A stretch of DNA of 64,000 nt from Bacteroidota bacterium (GTDB lineage Bacteria > Bacteroidota > Bacteroidia > Bacteroidales > F082), in the NCBI GenBank assembly GCA_020444415.1, contig JAHLLA010000010.1:40654-104653 (forward strand), read 5' to 3'. Below, piece by piece: positions 27,012 through 35,307 of this stretch (position 1 is its first letter; each line of letters begins with the position of its first letter). A model generated the notes under the pieces. It was given only the letters and a program-made list of their open reading frames with translations. It was not told the origin of the DNA and did not search any database. The translations under genes were made by a program, and so were the position numbers.

Positions 27012-27491
27012 ATGTATAAATCAAATAGACGCTTCCAATTATTTATTGTCAGCATGTTGCTGGTATTTTTTACAATCAGTTCAGGATTTGCCCAGGAACT
27101 GGATTACAAAAATGGCCTGTATTACAAGAAAGATATGCTTTATACCGGCAAACACATCGAATATTACGATAATGGAAACAAAAAAGTGGAACGTAATATT
27201 CTAAACGGCCTGGATGACGGGATTGGTATTGCCTATTTCGAATCAGGTAAGAAGCAGGAACAACGCTCCTACAAAGAAGGTAAAAAGGACGGGCAATGGA
27301 TCAACTGGGATGAACAGGGAAATAAAGTGGCTGAAGCTTTTTATAAAAATGATAAAAAGCACGGAGACTGGTTCATTTGGAATTCCGAAAGCGTATTGTT
27401 ATACGAAATGCATTACCATGAAGGCGCCAAGGTAGGCCATTGGAAAATTTATAATGATGCCGGTGAATTAGTGAGTGAGCGGAAGTATTAA
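27012..27491 (+). CDS. Secreted MORN-repeat protein (YwqK-like)
   Basis: 159 residues. The ATG was chosen because it starts a clear signal peptide (FQLFIVSMLLVFFTISSGFAQ); a longer frame would overlap the receptor gene. The mature part is a series of MORN_2-type units (YYDNGNKKVERNILNG, YFESGKKQEQRSYKEGKKDGQW, WDEQGNKVAEAFYKNDKKHGDW, YHEGAKVGHWKIYNDAGELV). Databases often label these toxin-antitoxin YwqK antitoxin, but there is no toxin here. It lies 34 bp after the receptor, so it is probably part of the same unit. Confidence 0.8.
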   Translation: MYKSNRRFQLFIVSMLLVFFTISSGFAQELDYKNGLYYKKDMLYTGKHIEYYDNGNKKVERNILNGLDDGIGIAYFESGKKQEQRSYKEGKKDGQWINWDEQGNKVAEAFYKNDKKHGDWFIWNSESVLLYEMHYHEGAKVGHWKIYNDAGELVSERKY

Positions 27492-27565
27492 AAAGGGTTA
27501 CGTTTATTTTTATATTATTAACTGCACTTATAAATTCATATTAGCTGGAATTAATGGAATCAGCT

Positions 27566-28348
27566 TTATTTCCATAAATTATTCATCAACCCTAAATTAA
27601 ATTTACTCCACAATTTAGAATCTGTTAATCCAATTCTAACTTTTCTGTCAATAGCATTGTTATTAATCTCATTAAAATTTGAGATGAGTTTCTCTTTATC
27701 AGTTGCATAAAAGATTAAATAATCCACCAAATGTAATTGATGAATTGATTCACCTAATGAAGCCGCTGAAAGCATTGAATTTGGTGGTCTCAATTTTTTA
27801 CTCGGCCGAATCATTACATGACTATGATCTGGTAACAGAGAAAAAATACCTAAATTATCAATCAATTCATTTTGTGTTTTCGAAATATTATACTTAATCA
27901 CTTTTCTCAATTTCTCTTCCTCAACAATTGGTAATTGAAATTTCTGAAATGCATTATGTTCACTTATAGAAATGCGCCATACAATCGAATAAATAAAAAG
28001 ATTGAATATTCTAATGTCAAAATTGTTGCACTCAAAATATTGAAATTCACCCCGTTTAAATCTTTTGTATTGTTTATGATATAGAATATTATTAAACCTT
28101 TCTAATCTAAAGATACAATATGTCTCAAAAATGCTCAATCCTTTCTCACATTCAGAACATAGAATGTAATTTTCTTTAATGATGTCTTGTACTTTGGAAC
28201 TCACTCCTTTTCTGGAAATCTGAATGCCATGCCTAGGTTTAGTCCCATCAAATAATCCTTTACCAAAGAATTTTGGTATTACGTGAGAATTCTTCTTATC
28301 AGCAGGTTTCTTTTGACATAATAAACACATATCAGTTGGCTTTCTCAT
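27566..28348 (-). CDS. Uncharacterised protein with HNH-like zinc motif
   Basis: 260 residues. The N-terminus has CLLCQKKP, then SHVIPKFF and later ILCSECEKGLS: two CxxC pairs about 60 residues apart with an SHVIPKF sequence between, resembling the Cys-His core of HNH-type nucleases. The rest (KRFKRGEFQYFECNNFD, VIVWRISISEHNAFQ-like region) is unfamiliar. The gene is more AT-rich than its neighbours, is convergent with the MORN gene and stands alone, which suggests an acquired accessory gene. Nuclease activity is only a guess. Confidence 0.6.
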   Translation of the reverse strand: MRKPTDMCLLCQKKPADKKNSHVIPKFFGKGLFDGTKPRHGIQISRKGVSSKVQDIIKENYILCSECEKGLSIFETYCIFRLERFNNILYHKQYKRFKRGEFQYFECNNFDIRIFNLFIYSIVWRISISEHNAFQKFQLPIVEEEKLRKVIKYNISKTQNELIDNLGIFSLLPDHSHVMIRPSKKLRPPNSMLSAASLGESIHQLHLVDYLIFYATDKEKLISNFNEINNNAIDRKVRIGLTDSKLWSKFNLGLMNNLWK

Positions 28349-28451
28349 TGTATTGATTAAACTTGCTTTATAACTACCAAATATAATGAATTAAAGCTAA
28401 ATTTTTTTTTAGATCATCAAGGATATTAATTTATTATATCAAAGTGAATGC

Positions 28452-28486
28452 ACAAAAAAAGCACCCCATCGGAGGTGCTTCTTTTC
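28452..28486 (-). terminator. Rho-independent terminator of the regulatory-domain gene
   Basis: Read on the minus strand: AAGCACC, 8-nt loop, GGTGCTT followed by a run of seven T. It lies just downstream of the 116-residue secreted protein gene. Confidence 0.8.
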
Positions 28487-28514
28487 TATCTTTAACATTA
28501 TTTGTTGCGGTAAT

Positions 28515-28865
28515 CTAGTCGGCCTGTAGTTTAATATTGAGTTCTTTATTTGCATCCAGCTCATAATTCTCTACAAGACTTTTCTTGTAAGAAATGAAAG
28601 AAGCAATTAAATTGTATGCGCCAGGTTTTACATTTTCGATGGTAAAATGGCCATCAAAATCTGAATAGGCTTTCAAATCAGTTCCTTCAATGCTCACTTC
28701 AACGCCTGTTAAAGGTTCGCCGGTATGGATGTCAAATACATCGCCACTTAAAGAAATAGTGGGTATATTTGCATCTGCATTCTTAGCCTCTCCGGTGTTG
28801 TCTCCGCTGGCCGAAGCAATTAAAATAAATGTTGCAAAAAGGGCTGATAATAATATTTTTTTCAT
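28515..28865 (-). CDS. Secreted carboxypeptidase-regulatory-like domain protein
   Basis: 116 residues with a signal peptide (KKILLSALFATFILIASASG) and a single CarboxypepD_reg-like beta-sandwich: SGDVFDIHTGEPLTGVEVSIEGT, YSDFDGHFTIENVKPGAYNLIASFISYKKS. It resembles the isolated N-terminal domain of a TonB receptor but has no barrel. The promoter region contains a TATATTTG -7 match (28892-28899, minus strand), and the gene has its own terminator. Role unknown; possibly a structural or binding module in the periplasm. Confidence 0.75.
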   Translation of the reverse strand: MKKILLSALFATFILIASASGDNTGEAKNADANIPTISLSGDVFDIHTGEPLTGVEVSIEGTDLKAYSDFDGHFTIENVKPGAYNLIASFISYKKSLVENYELDANKELNIKLQAD

Positions 28866-28935
28866 GTTTTTAGTGTTTCAGTGTGATGCTGCAAATATAT
28901 AGGGTGTATGTTACCTAAAAATTAAGCCAATGTTA

Positions 28936-28967
28936 TTTCTGTGTTAACTAATTGTTAAGTAACTTTG
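28936..28967 (+). promoter_or_regulatory. Bacteroidota promoter for the DUF1858 gene
   Basis: TTTC (28936-28939), a 20-bp spacer and TAACTTTG (28960-28967) match the -33/-7 pattern. This supports the ATG at 28994 as the start rather than an in-frame TTG that lies inside the promoter. Confidence 0.6.
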
Positions 28968-28993
28968 GTGCTAGAAATGCAGAATTACGGCAA

Positions 28994-29206
28994 ATGGACA
29001 TTACAAAAGATATGCTGATAGAAGAACTGATTGACCAATATCCGTTCTCCGTGGAATATTTAAGGGAGAAGGGTATCCGTTGTATCAGGTGCGGCGAACC
29101 CATCTGGGGAACGCTGGAACAGGCCGCGAAAGAAAAAAAATTCAGCGATAAAGACATCCAAAATTTCGTGGATGAGATGAACCAACTGAGAATTGAAAAA
29201 ACCTGA
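28994..29206 (+). CDS. DUF1858 domain protein
   Basis: A 70-residue DUF1858 protein (ScdA N-terminal-like): MDITKDMLIEELIDQYPFS, YLREKGIRCIRCGEP, then an acidic/basic helix. The paired cysteines in CIRCGEP are the family hallmark and are thought to support redox or iron-nitrosyl chemistry in related proteins, although its own function is undefined. It ends 4 bp before the next ATG, so the two are one unit. Confidence 0.8.
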   Translation: MDITKDMLIEELIDQYPFSVEYLREKGIRCIRCGEPIWGTLEQAAKEKKFSDKDIQNFVDEMNQLRIEKT

Positions 29207-29210
29207 TCTT

Positions 29211-29885
29211 ATGAAGCAAATAAAAACCTCTTATCTGTACATTGTTTACCTGGCTGTGATTCTGATAGTGGTCATTCTGTTCATGTTGTTCCTGGTAAAT
29301 ACTGACGAGCCCAAAGCTACTACAGATGATATTGAAGGCGACGCTTACACATTGGAACTGTTGCAGGAAAGAATTAAAAAGGATGCAAATCTGACAGACA
29401 CTGCTGTCTCAAGATTTAACGAGGAAGAAAGGGCACAATTTGCTGAAAAAGGCCTTCAGTATTTTGATCCTGACAAGCAATACCGCGTACTTGCTGAATT
29501 TGTTACAGATACAAGCACACCAGTTTTTCAAATGCCTACTACTACCGATCGTAAACCGAATTACAGGACATATGGTTATTTGCATTTTATTTTAAAAGAC
29601 ACCTTATGTAAACTAACTGCCTATCAGAATATGGATTTCAAAAATAGTCCCGGATACGACCAAACCCTGTTCGTACCTTTTATGGACAATACAAATGGCT
29701 TATACACTTATGGGGGTGGCAGGTACCTCGATATTAAAATACCGGAATCGGATACAACCTTTCTTGATTTTAACAAGGCGTACAATCCTTACTGTGCTTA
29801 TGCTGCCCGGTGGTCGTGCCCACTGGTACCTTTTGAGAATGATTTGAATGTCTCCATCATTGCAGGCGAAAAGAGTTATAAATAA
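29211..29885 (+). CDS. DUF1684 domain protein, membrane-anchored
   Basis: 224 residues from the ATG chosen to start just before the N-terminal membrane helix (SYLYIVYLAVILIVVILFMLF); an in-frame TTG six codons earlier is less likely. The DUF1684 core is clear: FKNSPGYDQTLFVPFMDNT, YGGGRYLDI, DFNKAYNPYCAYAARWSCPLVP and ENDLNVSIIAGEK. It is probably anchored in a membrane with the domain outside the cytoplasm. Function of the family is unknown. Confidence 0.85.
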   Translation: MKQIKTSYLYIVYLAVILIVVILFMLFLVNTDEPKATTDDIEGDAYTLELLQERIKKDANLTDTAVSRFNEEERAQFAEKGLQYFDPDKQYRVLAEFVTDTSTPVFQMPTTTDRKPNYRTYGYLHFILKDTLCKLTAYQNMDFKNSPGYDQTLFVPFMDNTNGLYTYGGGRYLDIKIPESDTTFLDFNKAYNPYCAYAARWSCPLVPFENDLNVSIIAGEKSYK

Positions 29886-30239
29886 TTCTATTGTCAGCAT
29901 GGGCTGTTCAGGATTTAAAATCCTGAATTATAGGGGTCGGTATTTCAAATCCCGACCAGCGTATTAAAAAATAACAAATCAAAAAAAACAAATCACAAAT
30001 AATTTCCAATGACGGAATATCAAAAATCCAAACTATATCCCTGTTCAGAGATGTACAACATTAAATTTTGGAGTTTGAGTTTTAATTGTTTTTTGATGCC
30101 TGGAATTTGGGATTTCAACAAGGGGGCTGTTCAGAATTTTTAATTCCGAACCTAATGGCAGTGGATCTGTGATCCACCCGATAAAAAAAAAGCCCCTGAT
30201 TCAAACAACCAGAGGCTTCCATTTATTTATTATGAAAAC
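29886..30239. repeat. Spacer with several REP-like palindromic hairpins
   Basis: A gene-free stretch with at least four inverted repeats: TTCAGGAT/ATCCTGAA (29907-29927), GGTCGG/CCGACC (29935-29957), TTC-GAATT/AATTC-GAA (30130-30149) and GTGGATC/GATCCAC (30161-30177). The lead-in GGGCTGTTCAG occurs twice (29902 and 30125). This looks like a small cluster of REP/BIME-type elements. No RAYT transposase gene is in the window. Confidence 0.6.
30183..30217 (-). terminator. Terminator of the thrS-infC-rpmI-rplT operon
   Basis: On the minus strand GCCTCTG, loop, CAGGGGC (one mismatch) is followed by a run of T. It is placed just after the rplT stop. Confidence 0.8.
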
Positions 30240-30587
30240 TTATTTTTTGACGGCATCCACGATGGCTTTAAAAGCTTCGGGATGGTTCATAGCGAGATCC
30301 GCTAATACTTTCCGGCTAATTTCAATATTTTTGGCATGTAACTGACCCATAAAAACTGAGTACGACATTCCATGTTCCCTGGCTGCTGCATTGATCCTTT
30401 GGATCCACAATGACCTGAAATTACGTTTATTAACTCGCCTGTCACGGTAGGCATACTGCATGCCTTTTTCATAAGCGTTTTTTGCAACCGTCCAGACATT
30501 CTTCCGGCGACCAAATTGTCCTTTGGTCTCCTTCATGATCTTTTTCTTACGTGCCTTTGAGGCAACTGAATTTACTGATCTTGGCAT
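30240..30587 (-). CDS. rplT: 50S ribosomal protein L20
   Basis: A 23S rRNA-binding protein required early in large-subunit assembly. The full 115-residue sequence matches L20: [38 protein letters not shown] and [17 protein letters not shown]. It is the last gene of the conserved thrS-infC-rpmI-rplT cluster. In other bacteria L20 represses its own operon by binding the mRNA; I have not located such a site. Confidence 0.97.
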   Translation of the reverse strand: MPRSVNSVASKARKKKIMKETKGQFGRRKNVWTVAKNAYEKGMQYAYRDRRVNKRNFRSLWIQRINAAAREHGMSYSVFMGQLHAKNIEISRKVLADLAMNHPEAFKAIVDAVKK

Positions 30588-30670
30588 TTTTTTACATTTT
30601 TCTTCACTATAGCGTTTCTATTTGATTAGAAATCTTTACTGGCTATAGCAAAAGTTAATAATTGATTTAA

Positions 30671-30865
30671 TTAGCTGCGAAGCAATCTTCTGATGTTCTT
30701 TTCATCTGCTTTGTCAATAATCGAAAAGTAACCTAGGTTACGTTTACGCTTAGTTGACTTTTTAGTCAAAATGTGACTTTTGTAAGCATGCTTCCTTTTA
30801 ATTTTTCCGGAGCCCGTCAACACGAATCTTTTTTTCGCGCCGGATTTCGTTTTCATTTTTGGCAT
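30671..30865 (-). CDS. rpmI: 50S ribosomal protein L35
   Basis: 64 residues, very basic: [38 protein letters not shown], then a terminal NIRRLLRS. Length and order between infC and rplT are canonical. The spacing of 83 bp to rplT is longer than in many genomes, leaving room for a leader structure. Confidence 0.97.
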   Translation of the reverse strand: MPKMKTKSGAKKRFVLTGSGKIKRKHAYKSHILTKKSTKRKRNLGYFSIIDKADEKNIRRLLRS

Positions 30866-30893
30866 TACTTCAAATTTATTTAGTTTATAAAAA

Positions 30894-31451
30894 TTACTTT
30901 TTTGGTGAGATGATCATGATCATCCTTTTTCCTTCAAGACGTGGTAATTGTTCTACTTTACCATATTCTTCCAACTCCTGGGCAAATTTCAACAGTACAT
31001 ATTCGCCTTTTTCTTTGTAAACGATCGACCGGCCTTTAAAAAAGACATCCACCTTTACTTTGGCACCATCTTCGAGAAAGTTGATGGCATGTTTTAGCTT
31101 AAAATTAAAGTCATGGTCATCAATATTGGGCCCGAGCCGTATTTCCTTTACAACAATTTTCGCCGTTTTAGCTTTCATTTCCTTTTGTTTCTTTTTTTGC
31201 TCGAAAAGAAACTTTTTATAATCCATTATTTTGCAAACCGGCGGATTTGCTTTAGGTGAAATTTCAACCAGGTCAAGTTCCTGCTCATCAGCCATATTCA
31301 AAGCATCACGAAGTTGATAGATGCCTGTTTCAATATTTTCACCCACCACCCTTACTACGGGTGCTGTTATAAATTCATTGATCTTGTTGGGGTCTTCTTT
31401 CTTAACGAAAGGTCGTCTTCCCCTGCCTTTATTGCCTCTAAACTGTGCTAT
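30894..31451 (-). CDS. infC: Translation initiation factor IF-3, probable AUA start
   Basis: Binds the 30S subunit and discriminates against wrong start codons. N-domain ([42 protein letters not shown] region), linker [13 protein letters not shown], and C-domain ([32 protein letters not shown]). No ATG, GTG or TTG lies in a sensible place: the frame from thrS is open upstream, but IF-3 homology begins about [14 protein letters not shown] Shine-Dalgarno-like AGGAG lies 8-9 nt ahead of an ATA codon at 31451, giving 185 residues. Rare start codons in infC are known to give IF-3 self-regulation (AUU in E. coli). Confidence 0.93.
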   Translation of the reverse strand: MAQFRGNKGRGRRPFVKKEDPNKINEFITAPVVRVVGENIETGIYQLRDALNMADEQELDLVEISPKANPPVCKIMDYKKFLFEQKKKQKEMKAKTAKIVVKEIRLGPNIDDHDFNFKLKHAINFLEDGAKVKVDVFFKGRSIVYKEKGEYVLLKFAQELEEYGKVEQLPRLEGKRMIMIISPKK

Positions 31452-31479
31452 TGTAAAATCTCCTATATTAGTTAATACT

Positions 31480-33420
31480 TTATTTATCTGCGAGCAGTTC
31501 TGCAACTTCATCATTGATGAGTTTGGCAAAACCCTCTATATCATAAGTTCCCATATCACCTTCGCCATGTTTACGAACAGATACAGAACCTTCATTTTCT
31601 TCTTTCTCACCCACGATCAGCATATACGGTATTTTTTTTATTTCCGCATCCCTGATCTTCCTTCCGGTTTTCTCACTTCTGTTATCAATGAGGCCGCGAA
31701 TTTCGTACTTTTTAAGCAAATTTAAAACATTTTCAGCGTAAGATTGATATTTTTCGCTGATGGGCAGCACTATAGCCTGGTCAGGTGTTAGCCACAAAGG
31801 GAAATTACCCGCACAATGTTCAATTAAAACAGCTACAAATCGTTCCATCGATCCGAATGGCGCACGGTGTATCATCACCGGACGGTGTTTCTCATTATCG
31901 GAACCGATATATGTTAAGTCGAAACGCTCTGGCAAATTATAATCCACCTGGATAGTACCGAGCTGCCATTTTCTACCAATGGCGTCCTTCACCATAAAAT
32001 CCATTTTAGGACCATAGAATGCCGCCTCTCCATATTCGATATTCGCATCCAGGCCTCGCTCTTCAGCTACTTCAATAATAGCTCTTTCTGCTTTTTCCCA
32101 GTTTTCGTCACTACCGATATATTTTTCCTTGTTATCGGGGTCGCGCAATGAAATCTGTATCGAAACATTTTTAAAATCAAGGGCATTGAATATCTGCTGG
32201 ATGATATCGATCACCCCGTTAAATTCTTCTTTGATCTGGTCAGGCGTACAAAAAATATGTGCATCATCCTGGGTAAACCCACGAACCCTTGTAAGCCCGT
32301 GTAATTCACCGCTTTGCTCATACCTGTATACCGTTCCAAATTCAGCCATCCGCAGTGGCAGATCCTTATACGAGTGCGGGAACGCATTGTAAATCTCACA
32401 ATGGTGCGGACAATTCATCGGTTTCAAGAAAAACTCTTCTCCTTCAACAGGTGTTTGAATTGGCCTGAATGACTCTTCGCCATATTTTTGATAATGGCCT
32501 GAAGTTTTATATAACTCCACATTGCCAATATGAGGTGTAATCACCTGATCGTATCCTTTTTCTTTTTGAACTCTCTTAAGATATTGCTCCAGCCTTTCCC
32601 TTAATTCGGCACCCTTGGGCAACCACAAGGGCAAGCCCTGTCCTACCTGCTGCGAAAAGGTAAACAATTCCAGTTCTTTTCCCAATAGCCTGTGGTCTCT
32701 TTTCTTCGCTTCTTCTAGCAAGATCAGGTACTCATCAAGCTCCTTCTTTTTCGGGAAAGTAATGCCGTAAATTCTGGTCAACTGTTTCCTGTTTTCGTCA
32801 CCTCGCCAGTAAGCCCCGGCTACTTTCATCAGTTTTACTGCTTTAATAGGCGAAGTATCAGGAATATGTGGTCCGCGACACAAATCTGTAAAGTAGCCAC
32901 TATTGTAAAACGTAATCTCCCCGTCTTCCAGGTCGTTGATCAGTTCAATTTTATATTCATCACCTTTCTCTCCGAAATACTTCAATGCTTCAGGTTTCGA
33001 AACTTCTTTCCTGTCGAATGTCTGCTTTTCACGGGCCAGTTCGAGTATTTTCTGCTCGATCTTAGGGAAATCCTTTTCGGAAATGGTATAATCACCAAAA
33101 TCTATATCGTAATAGAATCCGTTTTCAATATCGGGTCCAATACCAAATTTCACGCCTGGGTAAAGCAATTCAATCGCTTCAGCCATCAGGTGCGCCGACG
33201 AATGCCACAAGGCTGCTTTTCCATCTGTATCATTCCATGTGAGCAAGCTTAATTTTACATCTTCTTTAATCGGAAGAGTTGCATCCTTCACTTCGCCATT
33301 TACTTTGGCTGCCAGTACATTCCTGGCCAGTCCTTCACTGATGTCACGGGCGACTTCCATCGGAGTAACACCCGATTCGTACTGTTTAATTGAATTATCC
33401 GGTAATGTTATATTAATCAT
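31480..33420 (-). CDS. thrS: Threonine-tRNA ligase
   Basis: Charges tRNA-Thr. The 646 residues cover the TGS domain (1-60), the editing domain with [17 protein letters not shown] (about residue 73), the class II catalytic core with [63 protein letters not shown] (motif 3), and the C-terminal anticodon domain. It is first in the thrS-infC-rpmI-rplT operon, 28 bp upstream of the infC start. Confidence 0.98.
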   Translation of the reverse strand: MINITLPDNSIKQYESGVTPMEVARDISEGLARNVLAAKVNGEVKDATLPIKEDVKLSLLTWNDTDGKAALWHSSAHLMAEAIELLYPGVKFGIGPDIENGFYYDIDFGDYTISEKDFPKIEQKILELAREKQTFDRKEVSKPEALKYFGEKGDEYKIELINDLEDGEITFYNSGYFTDLCRGPHIPDTSPIKAVKLMKVAGAYWRGDENRKQLTRIYGITFPKKKELDEYLILLEEAKKRDHRLLGKELELFTFSQQVGQGLPLWLPKGAELRERLEQYLKRVQKEKGYDQVITPHIGNVELYKTSGHYQKYGEESFRPIQTPVEGEEFFLKPMNCPHHCEIYNAFPHSYKDLPLRMAEFGTVYRYEQSGELHGLTRVRGFTQDDAHIFCTPDQIKEEFNGVIDIIQQIFNALDFKNVSIQISLRDPDNKEKYIGSDENWEKAERAIIEVAEERGLDANIEYGEAAFYGPKMDFMVKDAIGRKWQLGTIQVDYNLPERFDLTYIGSDNEKHRPVMIHRAPFGSMERFVAVLIEHCAGNFPLWLTPDQAIVLPISEKYQSYAENVLNLLKKYEIRGLIDNRSEKTGRKIRDAEIKKIPYMLIVGEKEENEGSVSVRKHGEGDMGTYDIEGFAKLINDEVAELLADK

Positions 33421-33449
33421 TTCTGAGATTCCTGTGCAAAAATTGGCTG

Positions 33450-33480
33450 CAAAAGTACAAAAATCCTCTTGAAAACCAAC
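33450..33480 (-). promoter_or_regulatory. Promoter of thrS-infC-rpmI-rplT
   Basis: On the minus strand GTTG, 19-bp spacer and TACTTTTG fit the Bacteroidota -33/-7 pattern, about 30 bp upstream of the thrS ATG. Confidence 0.7.
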
Positions 33481-33550
33481 AATCTAAATAAAGAAATAAC
33501 GGGATATGGATTTATCCTCCAGGCTAAAAAACATGATGTATGAAATGCTG

Positions 33551-35200
33551 CTATTTTTTATCCACCTTCTTTAAATTCAACATATTGACAGGATTAGCCC
33601 TCATTCCGGTAATATTTTTCTGTACAAATCGCACAACTTCATCATAATACAATATAACAACCGGAGCCTCCGCCATAACGATGCTGTCCATTTTTCGGTA
33701 TAAGGTATTTCTTTTGGAACGATCGTTTTCGAGATAGGCTTCTTCAAATAAGCGGTCAAATTCAGCATTAGAAAAGTGGGTGTAATTTGGACCATTGGGT
33801 GCAAAATTTTCAGAATAAAACAATGAAAGATAGTTTTCCTCATCCGGGTAATCGGCAATCCATGAAGCCCTGAAAAAATTCACCCGTGATTGTGCCCTTA
33901 ATTCAATAGCTACCGCAGGCGGAGTGACTTCAATTTCAATCTGTAGACCTACTTCCTTAAGCTGCGATTGCACAAATTTACATAAGTCAATATAATCGGA
34001 AGTTGTAACCAATGTTATCGGGTTTATTTCTGCTCCATTTTTTTTTACTTCAGCGATTAGCTTTCTGCTTACATCCGGATTGTAATCATACCCGTATGCC
34101 GCATCCTCCGATGATGCAAGCATTCCCTTTGGTATGATCCCTTTTGTTCCCGGTGTACCGATTCCGTTTCTTAAATAGCGGATCATCTTGTCACGGTCGA
34201 ATCCGAGGTTGATAGCCTGCCGTAATTTCTTTTGAGCCAATGTACTATTTTGTGCTTCCTCCATGCTAGTATCAACAAGAATTCCGAGGTACTCTGTATT
34301 CAAATAGGGTACACTGATCATATTAAAACGATCCCTATACCTACTTCGTAATTCGCCACTTCTGTCAAGCAACTCGTCCTTGTACGAAGGATAAATTCCC
34401 GAAAGAAAATCGAGGTTTCCCTTTATAAACTCGAGAAAAGCGGTCATCTTGTCTTCTACAAATGTAATGGAAACTGCATCAAGAAATGGCAATTGATTCT
34501 CCCCCATTTTTTCAAAATAATTTTCATTTTTTCGCAATACCATTTTAATATTCTCCTGCCACTGCTGCAAATAAAATGGGCCTGTTCCTACCGGATGCTT
34601 TCTAAATGCCCCTTTATAGTATTCCACAGCTTCGAAAGGCAGAACGGCACAATATTGCATGGATAAGATGCTCAGAAATGGCGGGAATGGCCTTTCCAAA
34701 AGAATGAACAGGGTTGAGTCGTTAACTGACTGAATGAACAAAGTATCATTTTGTCTTGCAACGTTCGACAAAACCCATGATCCCGGTGAAGCAGTTTTTG
34801 ACGATGCCAGGCGCTTCAAACTGTAGACAAAATCACTTGCAATAACTTTTCGATCTCTTTCCTGGAAAACCGGATCTTCATGAAAAAACACATCATTTCG
34901 CAAGTGAAAAGTATAGCCAAGTCCATCCTCCGAAATCTTCCAGGTTTTGGCAATACATGGTTTTACATTGAGCGAATCATCCAACTGCACAAGGCCATTA
35001 TAGAGTTGATTACAAGCCCATATATGTGCCTGGTCACGGGCAAAAGCGGGGTCCATTGTCATGATTCCGGAAGCTTCGTTATATCTGAAAATCTTTTTTT
35101 CGGAATGCTCATCATCTGAATGCAAACATGCCGTTATTAAAAACACAGAAACTGTAATGAATGATATGAAAAATGCTTTAAAATAGCCCGGTGACTTCAA
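33551..35200 (-). CDS. Peptide/oligopeptide ABC transporter substrate-binding lipoprotein
   Basis: SBP_bac_5 family (DppA/OppA/NikA). Signal peptide and lipobox VFLITAC at residues about 19-25, then the family signatures YNEASGIMTMDPAFARDQ, WKISEDGLGYTFHLRNDVFFHED, RKHPVGTGPFYLQQWQENIKMVLRKN and RQAINLGFDRDKMI. It stands alone without permease or ATPase genes, so it either works with a transporter elsewhere or has another binding role. It ends with a VRFVQKNITGMRANPVNML region typical of the family. Confidence 0.9.
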   Translation of the reverse strand: MKSPGYFKAFFISFITVSVFLITACLHSDDEHSEKKIFRYNEASGIMTMDPAFARDQAHIWACNQLYNGLVQLDDSLNVKPCIAKTWKISEDGLGYTFHLRNDVFFHEDPVFQERDRKVIASDFVYSLKRLASSKTASPGSWVLSNVARQNDTLFIQSVNDSTLFILLERPFPPFLSILSMQYCAVLPFEAVEYYKGAFRKHPVGTGPFYLQQWQENIKMVLRKNENYFEKMGENQLPFLDAVSITFVEDKMTAFLEFIKGNLDFLSGIYPSYKDELLDRSGELRSRYRDRFNMISVPYLNTEYLGILVDTSMEEAQNSTLAQKKLRQAINLGFDRDKMIRYLRNGIGTPGTKGIIPKGMLASSEDAAYGYDYNPDVSRKLIAEVKKNGAEINPITLVTTSDYIDLCKFVQSQLKEVGLQIEIEVTPPAVAIELRAQSRVNFFRASWIADYPDEENYLSLFYSENFAPNGPNYTHFSNAEFDRLFEEAYLENDRSKRNTLYRKMDSIVMAEAPVVILYYDEVVRFVQKNITGMRANPVNMLNLKKVDKK

Positions 35201-35307
35201 TTGATTTAGTTTAAAGCAAATTTAATAAACTTGTCGAGAAATATAATCACAAAAGCACAACTCTGTCTTTAACAAGTCGTTTTACATGCAGGCTAATATT
35301 TTTTCTG

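Noticed and set aside
31452..31529. Upstream ATG start for infC inside thrS
   Set aside because: It would add 26 residues with no IF-3 similarity and overlap thrS by about 50 bp.
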